In this document: positions 34,841 to 45,769 of the stretch, piece after piece
Position numbering within the stretch: the stretch's first letter is position 1
Layout: every line of letters begins with the position of its first letter
Assembly: GCA_030762935.1 (NCBI GenBank)
Contig: CM060883.1
Span: 96,670,001-96,734,000, forward strand
Direction: 5' to 3'
Source of the DNA: Hymenopus coronatus
Taxonomy: Eukaryota; Arthropoda; Insecta; Mantodea; Hymenopodidae
DNA length: 64,000 bases
Position numbers and translations under genes: made by a program
The notes under the pieces: generated by a model
Databases searched by the model: none
What the model was told of the DNA's origin: nothing
The model's input: the letters and a program-made list of their open reading frames with translations, nothing else

Positions 34841-36600
34841 GAACCACCATCCAAGCCAAATCCCTCCATGATCAAAACCCTAGCAGGGTGAGCTACATGC
34901 ATCGGTGAGCCACAATACTTACACCAAGAACTTCAGCATTTGGCAAAGCACTTCAAGCTAATGGCTACACAAAACACGAAATCAATAGAGCATTACACCC
35001 TAAGAGATGTTCCTTAAACAGCCGCAAATGGTAGAAAGGGCAGAGCTTTTCTCCCGAACATCAGATCAGTCACAGAGCACAACAAAAAATTACTCAAACG
35101 TCACAATGTTGACACTGTAGAGACTCAAGAGAACCACTATCCACAGCAGGAGTATATAGAATACCATGTTCATGCGGCAAGGTGTACAATGGAACCACAT
35201 AACGAAGTATAGAAATCTGCTGTGTTCCATTCACATGACTTTTTCTACATCTCTGCAACAAATTAATCTTAAAAAGCTTATACTTCTATTTACTTCAAGC
35301 TAATCAGAAATAGTCTTATTACTTGCTGCCTTATAAGTAGAAGCAAAATAAGGAAGTACCTTAGGTTAAAGTGATAGTCAAAAGCAGGTTGCTATGTCAC
35401 TGAAGTTCCTTTGTTTGTATGGACAGCAGTTGACAAATTCCTGTATGAGAAAAGTATACATTTTTAAAGCAGAAATCAAAAACAAAGAATTTCTCCAAAA
35501 ACGATGAACTCCACGAAAAAAATGTACATAACAAAAATTGTGTGTTTTAATGTGCTCTACATTGTTTGTGTTGTAAGTTTTTGTCCATCTCTTATGGTTT
35601 AGCAGTTATTCAAAATTCCATAAAATTCATCCAGAATAAAGTATGTTTCAGAGGCTATTCCCAGAAAATTCAAGATATACATTTTATTTGTCAGACAAAT
35701 ATCTTTTATATACAAAATTTTAATCAAAATTATTAGAGCCATTTTTGAGAAAATCAACATTTTCGGAAAAAGTTCCATGTAAAGGGTAGTTGGGGGTGGG
35801 GGGATTTTTCTCAAAATCTTCGTGTCACTTCCCTGGTAGATACTAAACTTAAATACCAAGTTTGGTATTTTATCGACTTTTTGTTTTTGAGTTATCGTGT
35901 TCACACACACACACACGCACACACACATGGACCTTTTTCCGAAAATGCTTTTTTTAGGTAAAGTGGACCCTAAAACATATATTACCGGTGAAATCTCAGC
36001 ATCAAATTTTTGGGTGGAGTGCAACACCCTCTCTATACATTATGTACATTGTGTGTATAGAGAAAGTAAAAATGTGCATTGACAAACACAGAAGCCATTG
36101 CCACTTGGGTCAGACGGAAAAATCGGCAATTGCAAAGCATGCCATTCTCGAAGAAGGGGAACATTTCACCCAGTATAAAGACACAGATATTCTGGCATCA
36201 ACCTTCCATTAGGGAGGCCATTGAAATACAGAATCATAGAAACAACATCAATCGCAAAGAAGAAGGCCTTAAACTAAACAGATATGGCAAACAGCACTAA
36301 CCAAAGTCAAAATCAAGAACTCCCCCCGAGCCAATCAGACCCCAGCACTCCACTGACAAAATTCGAGCCCACTACCAACCTGGAGCAATCACCGCATGCC
36401 TCCCCACCAGCCACTGATATAAATACCGTGGTCCACAGTGCAACCAGACAGTCGCAGTTGAAACGTCCAGTAGAGTACTTCCACCTCGCCGTTGCCACCA
36501 TAGATGTCTGCCATAGTCAGACAAAACATCTGGGAAGAAGAAGGAGGAGGAGCCCAGTAGACCAGATTATACTACAGCTAGTAGTGACACCGGCCGTGAA
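34841..36600 (+). pseudogene. Penelope-like element fossil 2 (interrupted by E6)
   Basis: Plus-strand remnants run from about 34,850. ANGYTKHEINRALHPKR (frame-corrected) lies near 34,960-35,000. AFLPNIRSVTEHNKKLLK lies near 35,040-35,100. A GIY-YIG opening, VYRIPCSCGKVYNG, lies at about 35,155-35,196 (YNG for YIG). At about 35,212 the domain is cut by repeat E6. It resumes near 36,072 with HRSHCHLGQTEKSAIAKHAI and REAIEIQNHRNNINRKEEG (36,210-36,265). A Pro/Ser-rich tail in changing frames follows to about 36,600. Removing E6 rejoins the nuclease domain nearly in register. It belongs to a different Penelope lineage from fossil 1, as judged by the CSCGKVY motif. Confidence 0.8.
35212..36072 (-). 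mobile_element. Palindrome-ended repeat, copy E6 (inserted in Penelope fossil 2)
   Basis: A complete reversed unit. The palindromic end is at 36,030-36,067 (CTCTATACATTATGTACATT ... GAGAAAGT) and a CA microsatellite lies at 35,904-35,930. GAGCCATTTTTGAGAAAATC is at about 35,738. The far end is ATCTGCTGTGTTCCATTCAC at about 35,213. A 142-codon minus-strand frame (35,599-36,027) and a similar 139-codon frame in E3 share text such as ISP.IYVLGS and VFKFSI. They have no recognisable domain, and E1, E2 and E4 break them. The exact junctions with the host element cannot be fixed by eye. Confidence 0.82.
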
Positions 36601-37020
36601 AACCTAACAACTTTGAAGAGAATGGTATGTAAAGGAAAAGATGGAGAACAGATCTATGGAATAAAGAATGGGATAATTTAAACAATAAATAATACTGATT
36701 AAGGACAAGCACAAAAACAATTAAAATGAAAGGGAAATTCTTAGCAAATGTCGGAAAGAAGTAGATAAGGATCCTAAAGAGGGAACAACAGACAAGCAAA
36801 CTTAGAAACAGAAGAGTAAGACTAATAGTTGTACACCATATATACAACCCAGGGGTCAAAAAGAACATTTTTGTACAGGATATGTCAATAATTAAACTAT
36901 ACATTATGTTACAACAGAGTTACTTACCAACATATTTACAATATAACTGAGAAAGAAGATATGATACAAGATAGTTAATACAATGAATGATATGAGATGG
37001 TTAAGTTAATACAATGATAT
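36601..37020. other. Unassigned sequence
   Basis: A-rich, with no gene recognised. Confidence 0.35.
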
Positions 37021-37250
37021 TGTGGCTATGCCCTATGGCTGTAATCACAAATGTGTGTGGGCTGCGCCCAAGCGACCTCATGTGAGATTTGTGGTAGACA
37101 AAGCGGCGCAGGGGTTTTCTCTGGGTTCTTCAGTTTCCCCCACCACTACATTCCACGTATCACCAGTGTCATTGCCTGCAGTGCCACAAGTAGTAAATGT
37201 GCACATTAAACACTACAAAGAAAACAAAACAAATGTGCATGACTGATTTT
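37021..37250. repeat. GC-richer patch, probable interspersed repeat fragment
   Basis: Base composition jumps (GGGCTGCGCCCAAGCG, GCGGCGCAGGGGTTTTCTC, CAGTTTCCCCCACCAC). The GGGTTTTCTCTGGGTTCTTC-type wording resembles a repeat I associate with mollusc genomes. Only one copy is visible, so it is unclassified. The 74-codon frame here has no domain signal. Confidence 0.35.
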
Positions 37251-37640
37251 CTTCATAAGTCATTGCTGGTTGTTGGCATCCATTTTTACATCTGCATTAG
37301 TGGGCATGTGTGCTTTTAACATTACAGCTGTGACTATTATACCTGTGCGAGTTGTCGGAAGGTTCTTTGGAGTCAAAGCTGGACATTGCTACACCTGACA
37401 TGCAGTTGCAACGTGTTCTGCAAATTTCCTGCCAAATGACCGACAGGTGTAAAAAGGAGAATAAAACGTGCCCAGAGTTCAGTTTCAACAGGAATTCAGA
37501 GTGAGCAGTAGTAGTCATATCAAAAGGAAACTATATATATATAGAATTGTTACAAAAGCATTGAAGAAAGACTAATATTTGTGAGCAGATCCTGATTGTA
37601 ATCAGTTTGTTGGAGAAAAAGAGAGTTTTTGTTACAATAT
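37251..37640. other. Unassigned sequence
   Basis: Moderately GC-rich near 37,300-37,500, with no gene recognised. Confidence 0.35.
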
Positions 37641-37641
37641 T

Positions 37642-38632
37642 TACTGTATTTACTCACAGAATATCCCCCCTTTTTTCCTAAAATTTTAAGTTGGAAAATC
37701 AAGGGGGGTTATGCGGATAATTAAAAACATTGGCAGGTACCTGTGATAAATAAAGCTTAGGAAAAGAAGGCAGGTCGGTTGTGTAGTTATGCTGTTGTTG
37801 CAAAACTGAAGAAGATTAATTACTTACTTTTTCTCTTAATGTCCTATCTGTGACAGCAGAAAATGCGATGTATTAAGAAGTGGTGAAACACAGTCTTCTC
37901 AGTCATGTGACAAATGCCTTCTCACCCACCCCTGGCTAGCTTTGAAGTCCACATGTGTTTTTGCTCCTTCCCTTGCTTTCTATTGTAGCATGTCATGTGT
38001 TATGGCAATTCCATCATTTCTTAATCGCACAGCATAATCTGACAGTCCTTGATCCATTTTGGGATATTTCCCATGCTTTGAGTCAAAAAATGATCAACAA
38101 GTCAATTTTGCACTTCTAAATTCCCGTTTTTGGCCTCTCCAATTATGGTTAACTTAGGTTCTATGCCAAACTCTCTTACCACATATTTTACTCCATTTTT
38201 CTCTGCAAAATTCACTGCTTGCAGTTGAAATTTTGCTGTGTAACTGCTATTTTTTCTAACCATTGCATAATGTGTTAAAATTTTTTTATGGAAAGGAAGA
38301 GACCAAATTGATTACTGGCAGAGATTTAGAAATGAATATGTGTATATGCGCTCTAATGACTGCTAATTAGGTACTAAAGATCAGGCATGTGACTGACGTC
38401 AACCCTGACAGCCACACTTGGGTATAAGGGAACAAGTAAGAATGAGGAAATTGAGGGACCTTGACACACTAACCATGCAGGATTCTTAGAAATGAAGCAT
38501 CTAAAGGTCAACAGATGTCCAAACTTTTTTGAGAAAAGTACAATGAAAATTGCCATTTTTTTTAAAAACCTTCCATAAATATTAGGGTGATTTTATGTGA
38601 AGGGGAATATTCTATAAGCAAATATGGTATAT
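37642..38632 (-). mobile_element. Pogo/Tigger-like DNA transposon, internally deleted
   Basis: The left end TACTGTATTTACTCACAGAA (from 37,647) and the right end GCAAATATGGTATA (to about 38,630) are inverted repeats of about 28 bp with a few mismatches. Both contain the CCCC-rich inner part and are flanked by TA, the target of the Tc1/mariner/pogo superfamily. The minus strand between them holds the N-terminal end of a transposase. A Psq-like helix-turn-helix (SSYTAKFQLQAVNFAEKNG, VVREFGIEP) lies at about 38,255-38,150. A CENP-B-type DNA-binding segment (LRNDGIAITHDML, VDFKASQGWVRRH) lies at about 38,020-37,900. The catalytic DDE half is absent. Stops and frame shifts are present. About 990 bp long, so a non-autonomous deletion derivative. 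Confidence 0.75.
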
Positions 38633-39109
38633 AGATATTTATTAAATTCTAGATATTCAAGATTAAATTTTGTGGAGATAGAGTTGATTGAACACTCAGT
38701 TTTCCTCACCATAAAATAAATGCAGGAACATGTTTACACAGACTTTTACCTACATTATCAACTGCTGTTGACTACGGGAACTACTTGGTCGGTGGTGTAT
38801 CAACTGGAACCATTCAGAATAAAAATTGTTGTTGTTTGGAATCTCAAAGTTCATGAGAATTGTTCTTTATTTCTCTTAATGAGGATCTTTTCCCAAAATT
38901 CTAAGTACTTATTGTGGTTTTTAAGAGTTTGATATCTTCACTGATGTTATGGTTGGTTGTCCAAAAATGGCTGGCTACTGCTGCTTTGTCTAACTGTTTG
39001 TATTTAACATTAGTTTACCCTGAGGATGAAAATAACACACATCTTCTAAATGTTGGGAGTCCATGTATTTAGAAGCCCGAGAAAATTTAGAGTTAATACA
39101 TTGTCAGGA
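38633..39109. other. Unassigned intronic sequence
   Basis: No gene or repeat recognised. Confidence 0.4.
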
Positions 39110-39345
39110 AAGCTTCAGCTCTTACTTTAAGTTATTAGCTATACATAATACCAGATCTTTACTAACCTGACTTAGTAAATTATTTAATATTTTGTTTCCA
39201 TTTTCTGTTATTAGTAAATTAGTTTCATCCACAAATAGTGCTATACTATGAAATTTAATGTCATTTATATACAGAACAAATAGAAATGTATTCAGAATAT
39301 AGAACCTTGGAGCAGCCAACAGGTACACCCATTAAATTCTAAAAC
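39110..39345 (-). pseudogene. Non-LTR retrotransposon reverse-transcriptase scrap
   Basis: A minus-strand frame of 68 codons contains FLFVLYINDIKFHSIALFVD followed by ETNLLI and NKILNNLLSQVSKDL. This matches the core of jockey/CR1-type reverse transcriptases: '(L)F.LYINDl ... lFADDTn.l', then 'l...L...l..l..W'. The catalytic ADDT reads VDET, so it is dead. Just upstream GVPVGC (about 39,335) recalls 'GVPQGS' in another frame. Confidence 0.75.
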
Positions 39346-39553
39346 TTTGTTATTTGAATGTTAATTATACTTGGAATACTGTAGTAACAAAAGATGAAAA
39401 TAAAGCATTTATTCATTCATGGTATGTGAAGCAAATGCCCCCAAATAATTTTTTCACTCAAGTGATTGCCACTTATTCAACAGTTTCAGTTACATAAATC
39501 ATTAAAGGGAAAGTTTTCTTTGTACTAGCTTACTCATTTTCCTGTTGGTACAG
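39346..39553 (+). other. Intron end and 3' splice site before exon B
   Basis: AT-rich sequence with CTCATTTTCCTGTTGGTACAG ending at the AG acceptor (39,552-39,553). Confidence 0.6.
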
Positions 39554-39682
39554 AAAGTGTCACGAGCTTCACTCACTCGGGGTGGATCACAAGAAGACCC
39601 TCAACAGCTGCTGCGTGATTTACAAGACTCTTTAGAAAGAGAAGCTGATCTGCGAGAACAGTTGCGCTTTGCAGAAGAAGAG
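39554..39682 (+). CDS. Exon B of a coiled-coil protein gene (MTCL1/SOGA-like, tentative)
   Basis: A 129-base exon of exactly 43 codons in phase 0, with acceptor TTGGTACAG and a strong donor GAG|GTAAGG (39,683-39,684). The peptide begins KVSRASLTRGGSQEDPQQLL and continues RDLQDSLEREADLREQLRFA, then EEE. A basic, Ser-rich linker with a possible basophilic phosphorylation site (SRASL) precedes a heptad-patterned helix that is cut by the intron. The RDLQxSLExEADLxEQLxFAEEE-like block is what suggests MTCL1/SOGA family microtubule-linking proteins. The next exon was not found before array 2 and may lie beyond it. Confidence 0.87.
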
Positions 39683-40380
39683 GTAAGGCTTAATCTTACA
39701 ACAGATACAGGATTTCACTCTCTCATTATGAAATCATTTTCTTTTTACATTACTGAAGTGGCTTATATTACTGTTGCTTTGATATAAATCCAAAACTCAA
39801 AATCCCATCAGCAAAAAGGATTTTGTTTTACTCTTGGATCCAGGTCAGTTCATGCAGAGTGTTGCCTGATATGTAAGATTTCCTATTCCGTAAAATTAAT
39901 CTTGGGGGACAAGCTCATCATCTAATATCAAGGGAGCCAAATTGGCTACATCCCCTTTTGCAAGCACTGTGATGAAGTCTTAAGCTAATATTTCAAATCA
40001 CGTGATTGGCAGCTGCTAGTCTCAGGTTGAATTACCTACTGTGACAGCTTAGCACATGTGTCTAAGGATAATGACAGCATTTGCGCTTCAGTCTAATCCT
40101 GTTTAATGGAAATAATGTTATGTGAGAATGTCCTTTGATTATGTTTACTATGTGCAGTTATACAATGCATAGGTTTGTTAAGCTTTGTTCAGACTAAGTC
40201 TAAGCTTTAAGTTTTGTAGAAATTGTCTAGTATCACTGCTACTAACAAATCCACAGTTTTTAACCTGGTTCGTCATATTGGATGACGAATGGATTTGGTA
40301 AAATGATACTCAAATGATCTTGGGGCCCATTGATTTAAAGTTAATTGATATTTGTCTTCTCAGGATAAGGGACAATCCCA
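39683..40380 (+). other. Intron sequence after exon B
   Basis: Starts with a consensus donor. No further gene or named repeat was recognised. Confidence 0.45.
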
Positions 40381-40394
40381 AGAAAAAAATTTAG

Positions 40395-40480
40395 CCAGGT
40401 AATTCACCCTAAGCAAGATTTGAACTGATGACCTCATAAATGAGGCAGATATGCTACCACACATTACTGAGGTGAGCTAA
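40395..40480 (-). repeat. Degenerate tRNA-like SINE remnant
   Basis: On the minus strand, GTGGTAGCATATCTGCCTC (A-box-like) is followed by GGTCATCAGTTCAAATCTTG (B-box-like, AGTTCAAATC). No acceptor-stem pairing is evident, and a functional tRNA is unlikely. Confidence 0.45.
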
Positions 40481-41600
40481 ATCCACAGTTTATAGGTTAT
40501 TAGATAATTTTAAACAGACTGGATCTATGTTAGGCAAAAAGACAGCCAGTGTTTCATCACCCTCCAGATCTAACTCCATATGACCATCATCTTAAATAAG
40601 ATAAAACAGTTATTATTATATAGGAAGAAATGGTGGGCTGATGTGTCACTACTGCATGAATGCATTCAACAGCAATGCTGTGAGATTTTCAAAAGAAACT
40701 CCTAATTTATCCATTCATCTATTAGATATTTTCAGAACTGTTGGAAGAGCTTTCAGAGGGTAAATTCCAGAACTTTTGAACAGTTATTGCAAATACAAGT
40801 ACAGCTACCTATAATGAGTGAAAGCATGTAATGGAGGAATTAGCAGCAGTGAGAACCTACATCCATAGTTTTACTTCTCTCACATGTATTAACACATCTT
40901 TGTCAGGCAGTGTGTGGAGGCTTGTTCTCCAACTTTTCTGACTTCTCTACTATTTAGTAAGAACACCTGAGAACAGATTTGAAAGTGCTAAATTACTGAC
41001 AATTTTAGACGGTCTCTCTATGAAGTAGGGACATCTGGAAATTCCATTAAAATTATGCTCTAGAATAACTACAGAAAACACAATCTGCATAGCAATTGTT
41101 TGTGTTAAGGAATAGGTACTATAGGTATTATGAAAACTATAACACCACTTGCAATAGCAATGTAAGACACACTATAAACATGATAAACAATGTATAAACT
41201 AATTTAGAAGTTGGAATCATGAGAAGTAGTTTAACATTATATTAACTCTGAGTTGGATTAGTACTTAAAATGTAAAAGGAACCCACATTTTTAGTTGATG
41301 TCCAACTGATGGCTGATAGTTATACTCTATGGTCCATTATGGTGGAAATATCTTATAGACTATGGTGGAAAAAATTGCACTGGTTCATTGCCTATAAACC
41401 TGAAAATTATTTGCTCTACACATTCATAAAAATTATTCAAATGATTTCAACAGGTGATGCACAAAATTATAGATGTGTGAGCTAAGTTATCTCTGTTGTA
41501 CTCAAATTGTCACACTATAGGTGACAAAAGCAAGAAATAGCCTTAAGAAATTCAATGTAGATTATTGGGATTCTTTAATAAGAACATAAGGGTCACCAAA
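40481..41600. other. Unassigned intronic sequence
   Basis: More than 1 kb without a recognised gene, exon or repeat. Confidence 0.4.
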
Positions 41601-41604
41601 GCAT

Positions 41605-41890
41605 TCCCATGGATGTTCAAAGTGTGATACAGGTGTGTTGATATTTTTGCCATAGTTCCTGGGAAACATTTAACAGATGCAATAAAAGTTTTGAATATTC
41701 AGGAAAAGAATTGAATATTCAGCTTCACAATGGAGAAAGAAGCATATGAACAATTGAATTTTCCAACCTTGAAGACAATGAAAAATCCGAACAAATTAAA
41801 AATTGGCATACACAGAAAATCTGACTCCAACAGCTACATCAATTGCAACAGCTACAACCCACTATCCCATCAACATATACTAATTAACAA
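41605..41890 (+). pseudogene. Penelope-like element fossil 3 (reverse-transcriptase fragment)
   Basis: Plus-strand frames give RCVDIFAIVPGKHLTDAIKV at about 41,631-41,690. This corresponds to the 'RYVDDIFAI' catalytic block, with one Asp codon deleted. After one frame shift the text continues FTMEKEAYEQLNFPTLKTM (41,724 on) and GIHRKSDSNSYINCNSYNPL, matching 'f..FLDl...i.RKPT.t..Yi....hP.sHk'. The similarity stops where the 72-bp tandem array begins at 41,891. Confidence 0.75.
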
Positions 41891-42752
41891 CCTTACGCAC
41901 ATATTAATCAACATAAGATAACCATGGGTGTGTTTAACAGCAAATTAAAAAGTATAATTGAACCTTGTGCACATATTAATCAACATAAGATAGCCATGGG
42001 TGTGTTTAACAGCAAATTAAAAAGTATAATTGAACCTTGCGCACATATTAATCAACATAAGATAACCATGGGTATGTTTAACAGCAAATTAAAAAGCATA
42101 ATTGAACTTTGCGCACATATTAATCAACATAAGATAACCATGGGTGTGTTTAACAGCAAATTAAAAAGTATAATTGAACCTTGCACACATATTAATCAAC
42201 ATAAGATAACCATGGGTGTGTTTAACAGCAAATTAAAAAGCATAATTGAACCTTGCGCACGTATTAATCAACATAAGATAACCATGGGTATGTTTAACAG
42301 TGATTTAGAAAGTATAATTGAACCTTGCGCACATATTAATCAACATAAGATAACCATGGGTGTGTTTAACAGCAAATTAAAATGTATAATTGAACCATGC
42401 ACACATATTAATCAACATAAGATAGCCATGCGTGTGTTTAACAGCAAATTAAAAAGCATACTTGAACCTTGCGCACATATTAATCAACATAAGATAACCA
42501 TGGGTGTGTTTAGCAGTAATTTAAAAAGTATAATTGAACCTTGCGCACATATTAATCAACATAAGATAACCATGGGTGTGTTTAACAGCAAATTAAAAAG
42601 TATAATTGAACCTTGCGCACATGTTAATCAACATAAGATAACCATGGGTGTGTTTAACAGCAAATTAAAAAGTATAATTGAACCTTGCACACATATTAAT
42701 CAACATAAGATAACCATGGGTGAGTTTAACAGCAAATTAAAAAGTATAATTA
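41891..42752 (+). repeat. 72-bp tandem array, about 11.9 copies
   Basis: A partial unit (41,891-41,923) is followed by eleven full 72-bp units and a last partial one ending at 42,752. Each unit contains CCATGGGTGTGTTTAACAGC, AAATTAAAAAGTATAATTGA and CACATATTAATCAACATAAG. Because 72 is divisible by three, one plus-strand frame stays open from 41,924 to 42,781 (285 codons, a 24-residue repeat starting MGVFNSKLKS). Unit differences include many amino-acid changes (V/M/E, P/L, A/T, H/R, K/D/N, S/C) and fewer silent ones. There is no sign of protein-level constraint. I read it as a non-coding minisatellite that happens to be open. There is no good splice or promoter evidence for a gene. Confidence 0.93.
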
Positions 42753-42957
42753 ATGGTTTTTCTTTTAACCTTTATGTATGACTTCACTTTCTTTAAAATT
42801 GCAATAACTAAGAACTTGAATGAAATGCATTTTTGAAAGTTTAGCCACTTGATCTTGAGCTAGTGGCTAAATCTGTTCCCTCTTGAACATTATTCACTGA
42901 AAGGTTCTGCTTGAAACATTTAGTATTAATACTACAATATTCTGAAACTCTATTGTT
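42753..42957. other. Unassigned sequence
   Basis: Short AT-rich gap between the 72-bp array and the SINE. Confidence 0.35.
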
Positions 42958-43183
42958 GCGTTCCCAAGGTAATGGATTCAACCAGTAAAGGGTGATGGAT
43001 TTTTAGGATGTAAAAATCTTCAGCATGATTTAATTCAGAAGAAAAGTAAAGCCAGTAGTCCTATGTTGCAGATTTATGGCTTATAAAAGTCTGATAGAGG
43101 CTCTGAGAAAAATTTCCAGTCCTCCATGGCCAATATGAGTGGGATGCTAAGAACCATAGTAAAAGAGAGTCCATAAATAAAAG
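42958..43183 (+). repeat. Diverged copy of the 30,818-type SINE
   Basis: The same order of landmarks as the copy at 30,818-31,092: GCGTTCCCAAGGTAATGGAT, GGTGATGGATTTTTAGGATG, AAAGCCAGTAGTCC, TTATGGCTTATAAAAG and GAGAGTCCATAAATAAAA. It is clearly older: the B box has decayed (GATTCAACC), internal gaps are present, and no T tail or target duplications are visible. Confidence 0.75.
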
Positions 43184-43614
43184 GTTTAGTTTCTATCTTT
43201 GTAAAAAGTAGGAAAAAATGGACTTATCTAAACCGTCTAGCTGCCCACTCTGGCTTTGTACCTAATGACAAAACTCTTCCATTTACAATACGACCATGCA
43301 CTGAAATAAAATTCCAACAATACTTTATTGTAATGTATACTTTTCCTTTCGGAGAGAAAATAATTAGCGCTGATGGTTTGCCGACTCTGAGCATGCAATG
43401 TACAATTATCCATATGAAAAACAGTACAATTCAAGGTATATTTCACACATTTCTAACAATTGAATTTGTGATTTATTGTCATTGGGAATGCAACTCGCAC
43501 GGGAAATTGAACACGCTTAAATTCAAGAGGAAAGTCGGTTGGTATTCTTGGAATAAGCACATGCTCGTCCTATCATTGTAGTAGCTTAATTCAAAATGTC
43601 CATATTTTTATTAA
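43184..43614. other. Unassigned sequence flanking array 2
   Basis: Less AT-rich unique sequence with two overlapping frames (43,237-43,446 minus; 43,333-43,581 plus) and no recognised domain. The giant array starts within a few tens of bases of its end. Confidence 0.4.
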
Positions 43615-45769
43615 CAGCCATTCTTGTTCCGTTGCACAGTTTCGGCTGATTGAGATTGTGTAGCATAATTATTAACAGCGAGTTTTGTTCCGTTGCACAG
43701 TTTCGGCTGATTGAGATTGCGTATCATAATTATTAACAGCGAGTCTTGTTCCGTTGCACAGTTTCGGCTGATTGAGATTGCGTGGCATAATTATTAACAG
43801 CGAGTCTTGTTTCCTTGCACAATTTCGGCTGATTGAGATTGCGCAGCATAATTATTAACAGCGAGTCTTGTTTCCTTGCACAGTTTCGGCTGATTGAGAT
43901 TGTGTAGCATAGTTATAAACAGCGAGTTTTGTTTCCTTGCACAATTTCGGTTGATTGAGATTGTGTAGCATAATTATTAACAGCCAGTCTTGTTTCCTTG
44001 CACAGTTTCGGCTGATTGAGATTGTGTAGCATAATTATTAACAGCGAGTCTTGTTCCGTTGCACAGTTTCGACTGATTGAGATTGTGTAGCATAATAATT
44101 AACAGCGAGTCTTATTCCGTTGCATATTTTCGGCTGATTGATACTGCGTAGCATAATTATTAACAGCGAGTCTTGTTGCACAGTTTCGGCTGATTGAGAT
44201 TGTGTAGCATAATTATTAACAGTGAGTCTTGTTCCGCTGCACAGTTTCGGCTGATTGAGAATGCGTAGCATAATTAATAACAGCGAGTGTTGTTTCCTTG
44301 CACAATTTCGGCTGATTGAGATTATGTAGCATAATTATTAACAGCGAGGCTTGTTCCGTTGCACAGTTTCGGCTGATTGAGATTGTGTAGCATAATTATT
44401 AACAGCGAGTCTTGTTCCGTTGCACAGTTTCGGCTGATTGAGATTGCGTAGCATAATTATTAACACCGAGTCTTGTTCCGTTGCACAATTTCGGCTGATT
44501 GAGATTGTGTATTATAATTACTAACAGCGAGTCTTGTTGCACAGTTTCGGCTGATTGAGATTGCGTAGCATAATTATTAACTGCGAGATTTGTTGCTCAG
44601 TTTCAGGCTGATTGAGACTGCGTAGCATAATTATTAACATCGAGATTTGTTGCTCAGTTTCGGCTGATTGAGATTGCATAGCATAATTATTAACAGCGAG
44701 TCTTGTTGCACAGTTTCGGCTGATTGAGATTGTGTAGCATAATTATTAACAGCGAGTCTTGTTGCACAGTTTCGGCTGATTGAGATTGCGTAGCATAATT
44801 ATTAACAGCGGGTCTTGTTGCACAATTTCGGCTGATTGAGATTGTGAAGCATAATTATTAACAGCGAGTGTTGTTGCACAGTTTCGGCTGATTTAGATTG
44901 CGTAGCATAATTATTAACAGAGAGTCTTGTTGCACAGTTTCGGCTGATTGAGATTGCGTAGCATAATTATTAACAGCGAGTCTTGTTTCCTTGTACAGTT
45001 TCGGCTGATTGAGATTGTGTATCATAATTATTAACAGCGAGTCTTGTTGCACAGTTTCGGCTGATTGAGATTGTGTAGCATATTTATTAACAGCGAGTCT
45101 TGTTGCACAGTTTCGGCTGATTGAGACTGTGTAGCATGATTATTAACAGCGAGTCTTGTTGCACAGTTTCGGCTTATTGAGATTGATAGCATAATTATTA
45201 ACAGCGAGTCTTGTTGCGTTCCACAGTTTCCGGTGATTGAGATTGCGTATCATAATTATTAACAGCGAGTCTTGTTCCGTTGCACAGTTTCGGCTGATAG
45301 CGATTGTGTAGTATACATATTAACAGCGAGTCTTGTTGCCTTGCACAATTTCGGCTGGTTGAGATTGTGTAGCAATATTATTAACAGCGAGTCTTGTTTC
45401 CTTGCACAATTTCGGATGATTGAGATTGTGTAGCATAACTATTAACAGCGAGTCTTGTTGTAAAGTTTCGGCTGATTGAGATTGTGTATCATAATTATTA
45501 AGAGCGACTCTTGTTCCGTTGCACAGCTTCGGCTGATTGAGATTGCGTAGCATAATTATTAAAAACGAGTTTTGCTGCACAGTTTCGGCTGATTGAGATT
45601 GTGTAGCATAATTATTAACAGCGAGTCTTGTTCCGCTGTACAGTTTCGGCTGATAGAGATTGTGTGGCATAGTTATTAACAGCGAGTCTTGTTTCCTTGC
45701 ACAATTTCGGCTGATTGAGATTGTGTAGCATAATTATTAACAGCGAGTTTTCTTTCCTTGGTCAATTTC

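Larger units (their letters stand above)
29490..39553 (+). other. Intron between exons A and B (about 10.1 kb)
   Basis: Runs from the donor GTTAGT at 29,490 to the acceptor GGTACAG ending at 39,553. Both neighbouring exons are phase 0, so joining them keeps frame. The intron is filled with repeats E3-E6, a SINE, two Penelope-like fossils, a pogo-like element and a LINE scrap. I saw no additional exon inside it, but a small one could be missed. Confidence 0.7.

Noticed and set aside
36284..36607. 107-codon Pro/Ser-rich frame as an independent small gene
   Set aside because: It directly follows the nuclease remnants of Penelope fossil 2 and is best read as its decayed C-terminal tail.
41924..42781. 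285-codon open frame with eleven 24-residue repeats as a protein-coding gene
   Set aside because: The frame is open because the 72-bp unit is a multiple of three without a stop. Differences between units are mostly amino-acid changing, the start codon is just the unit's ATG, and no promoter, splice or secretion signal is seen.
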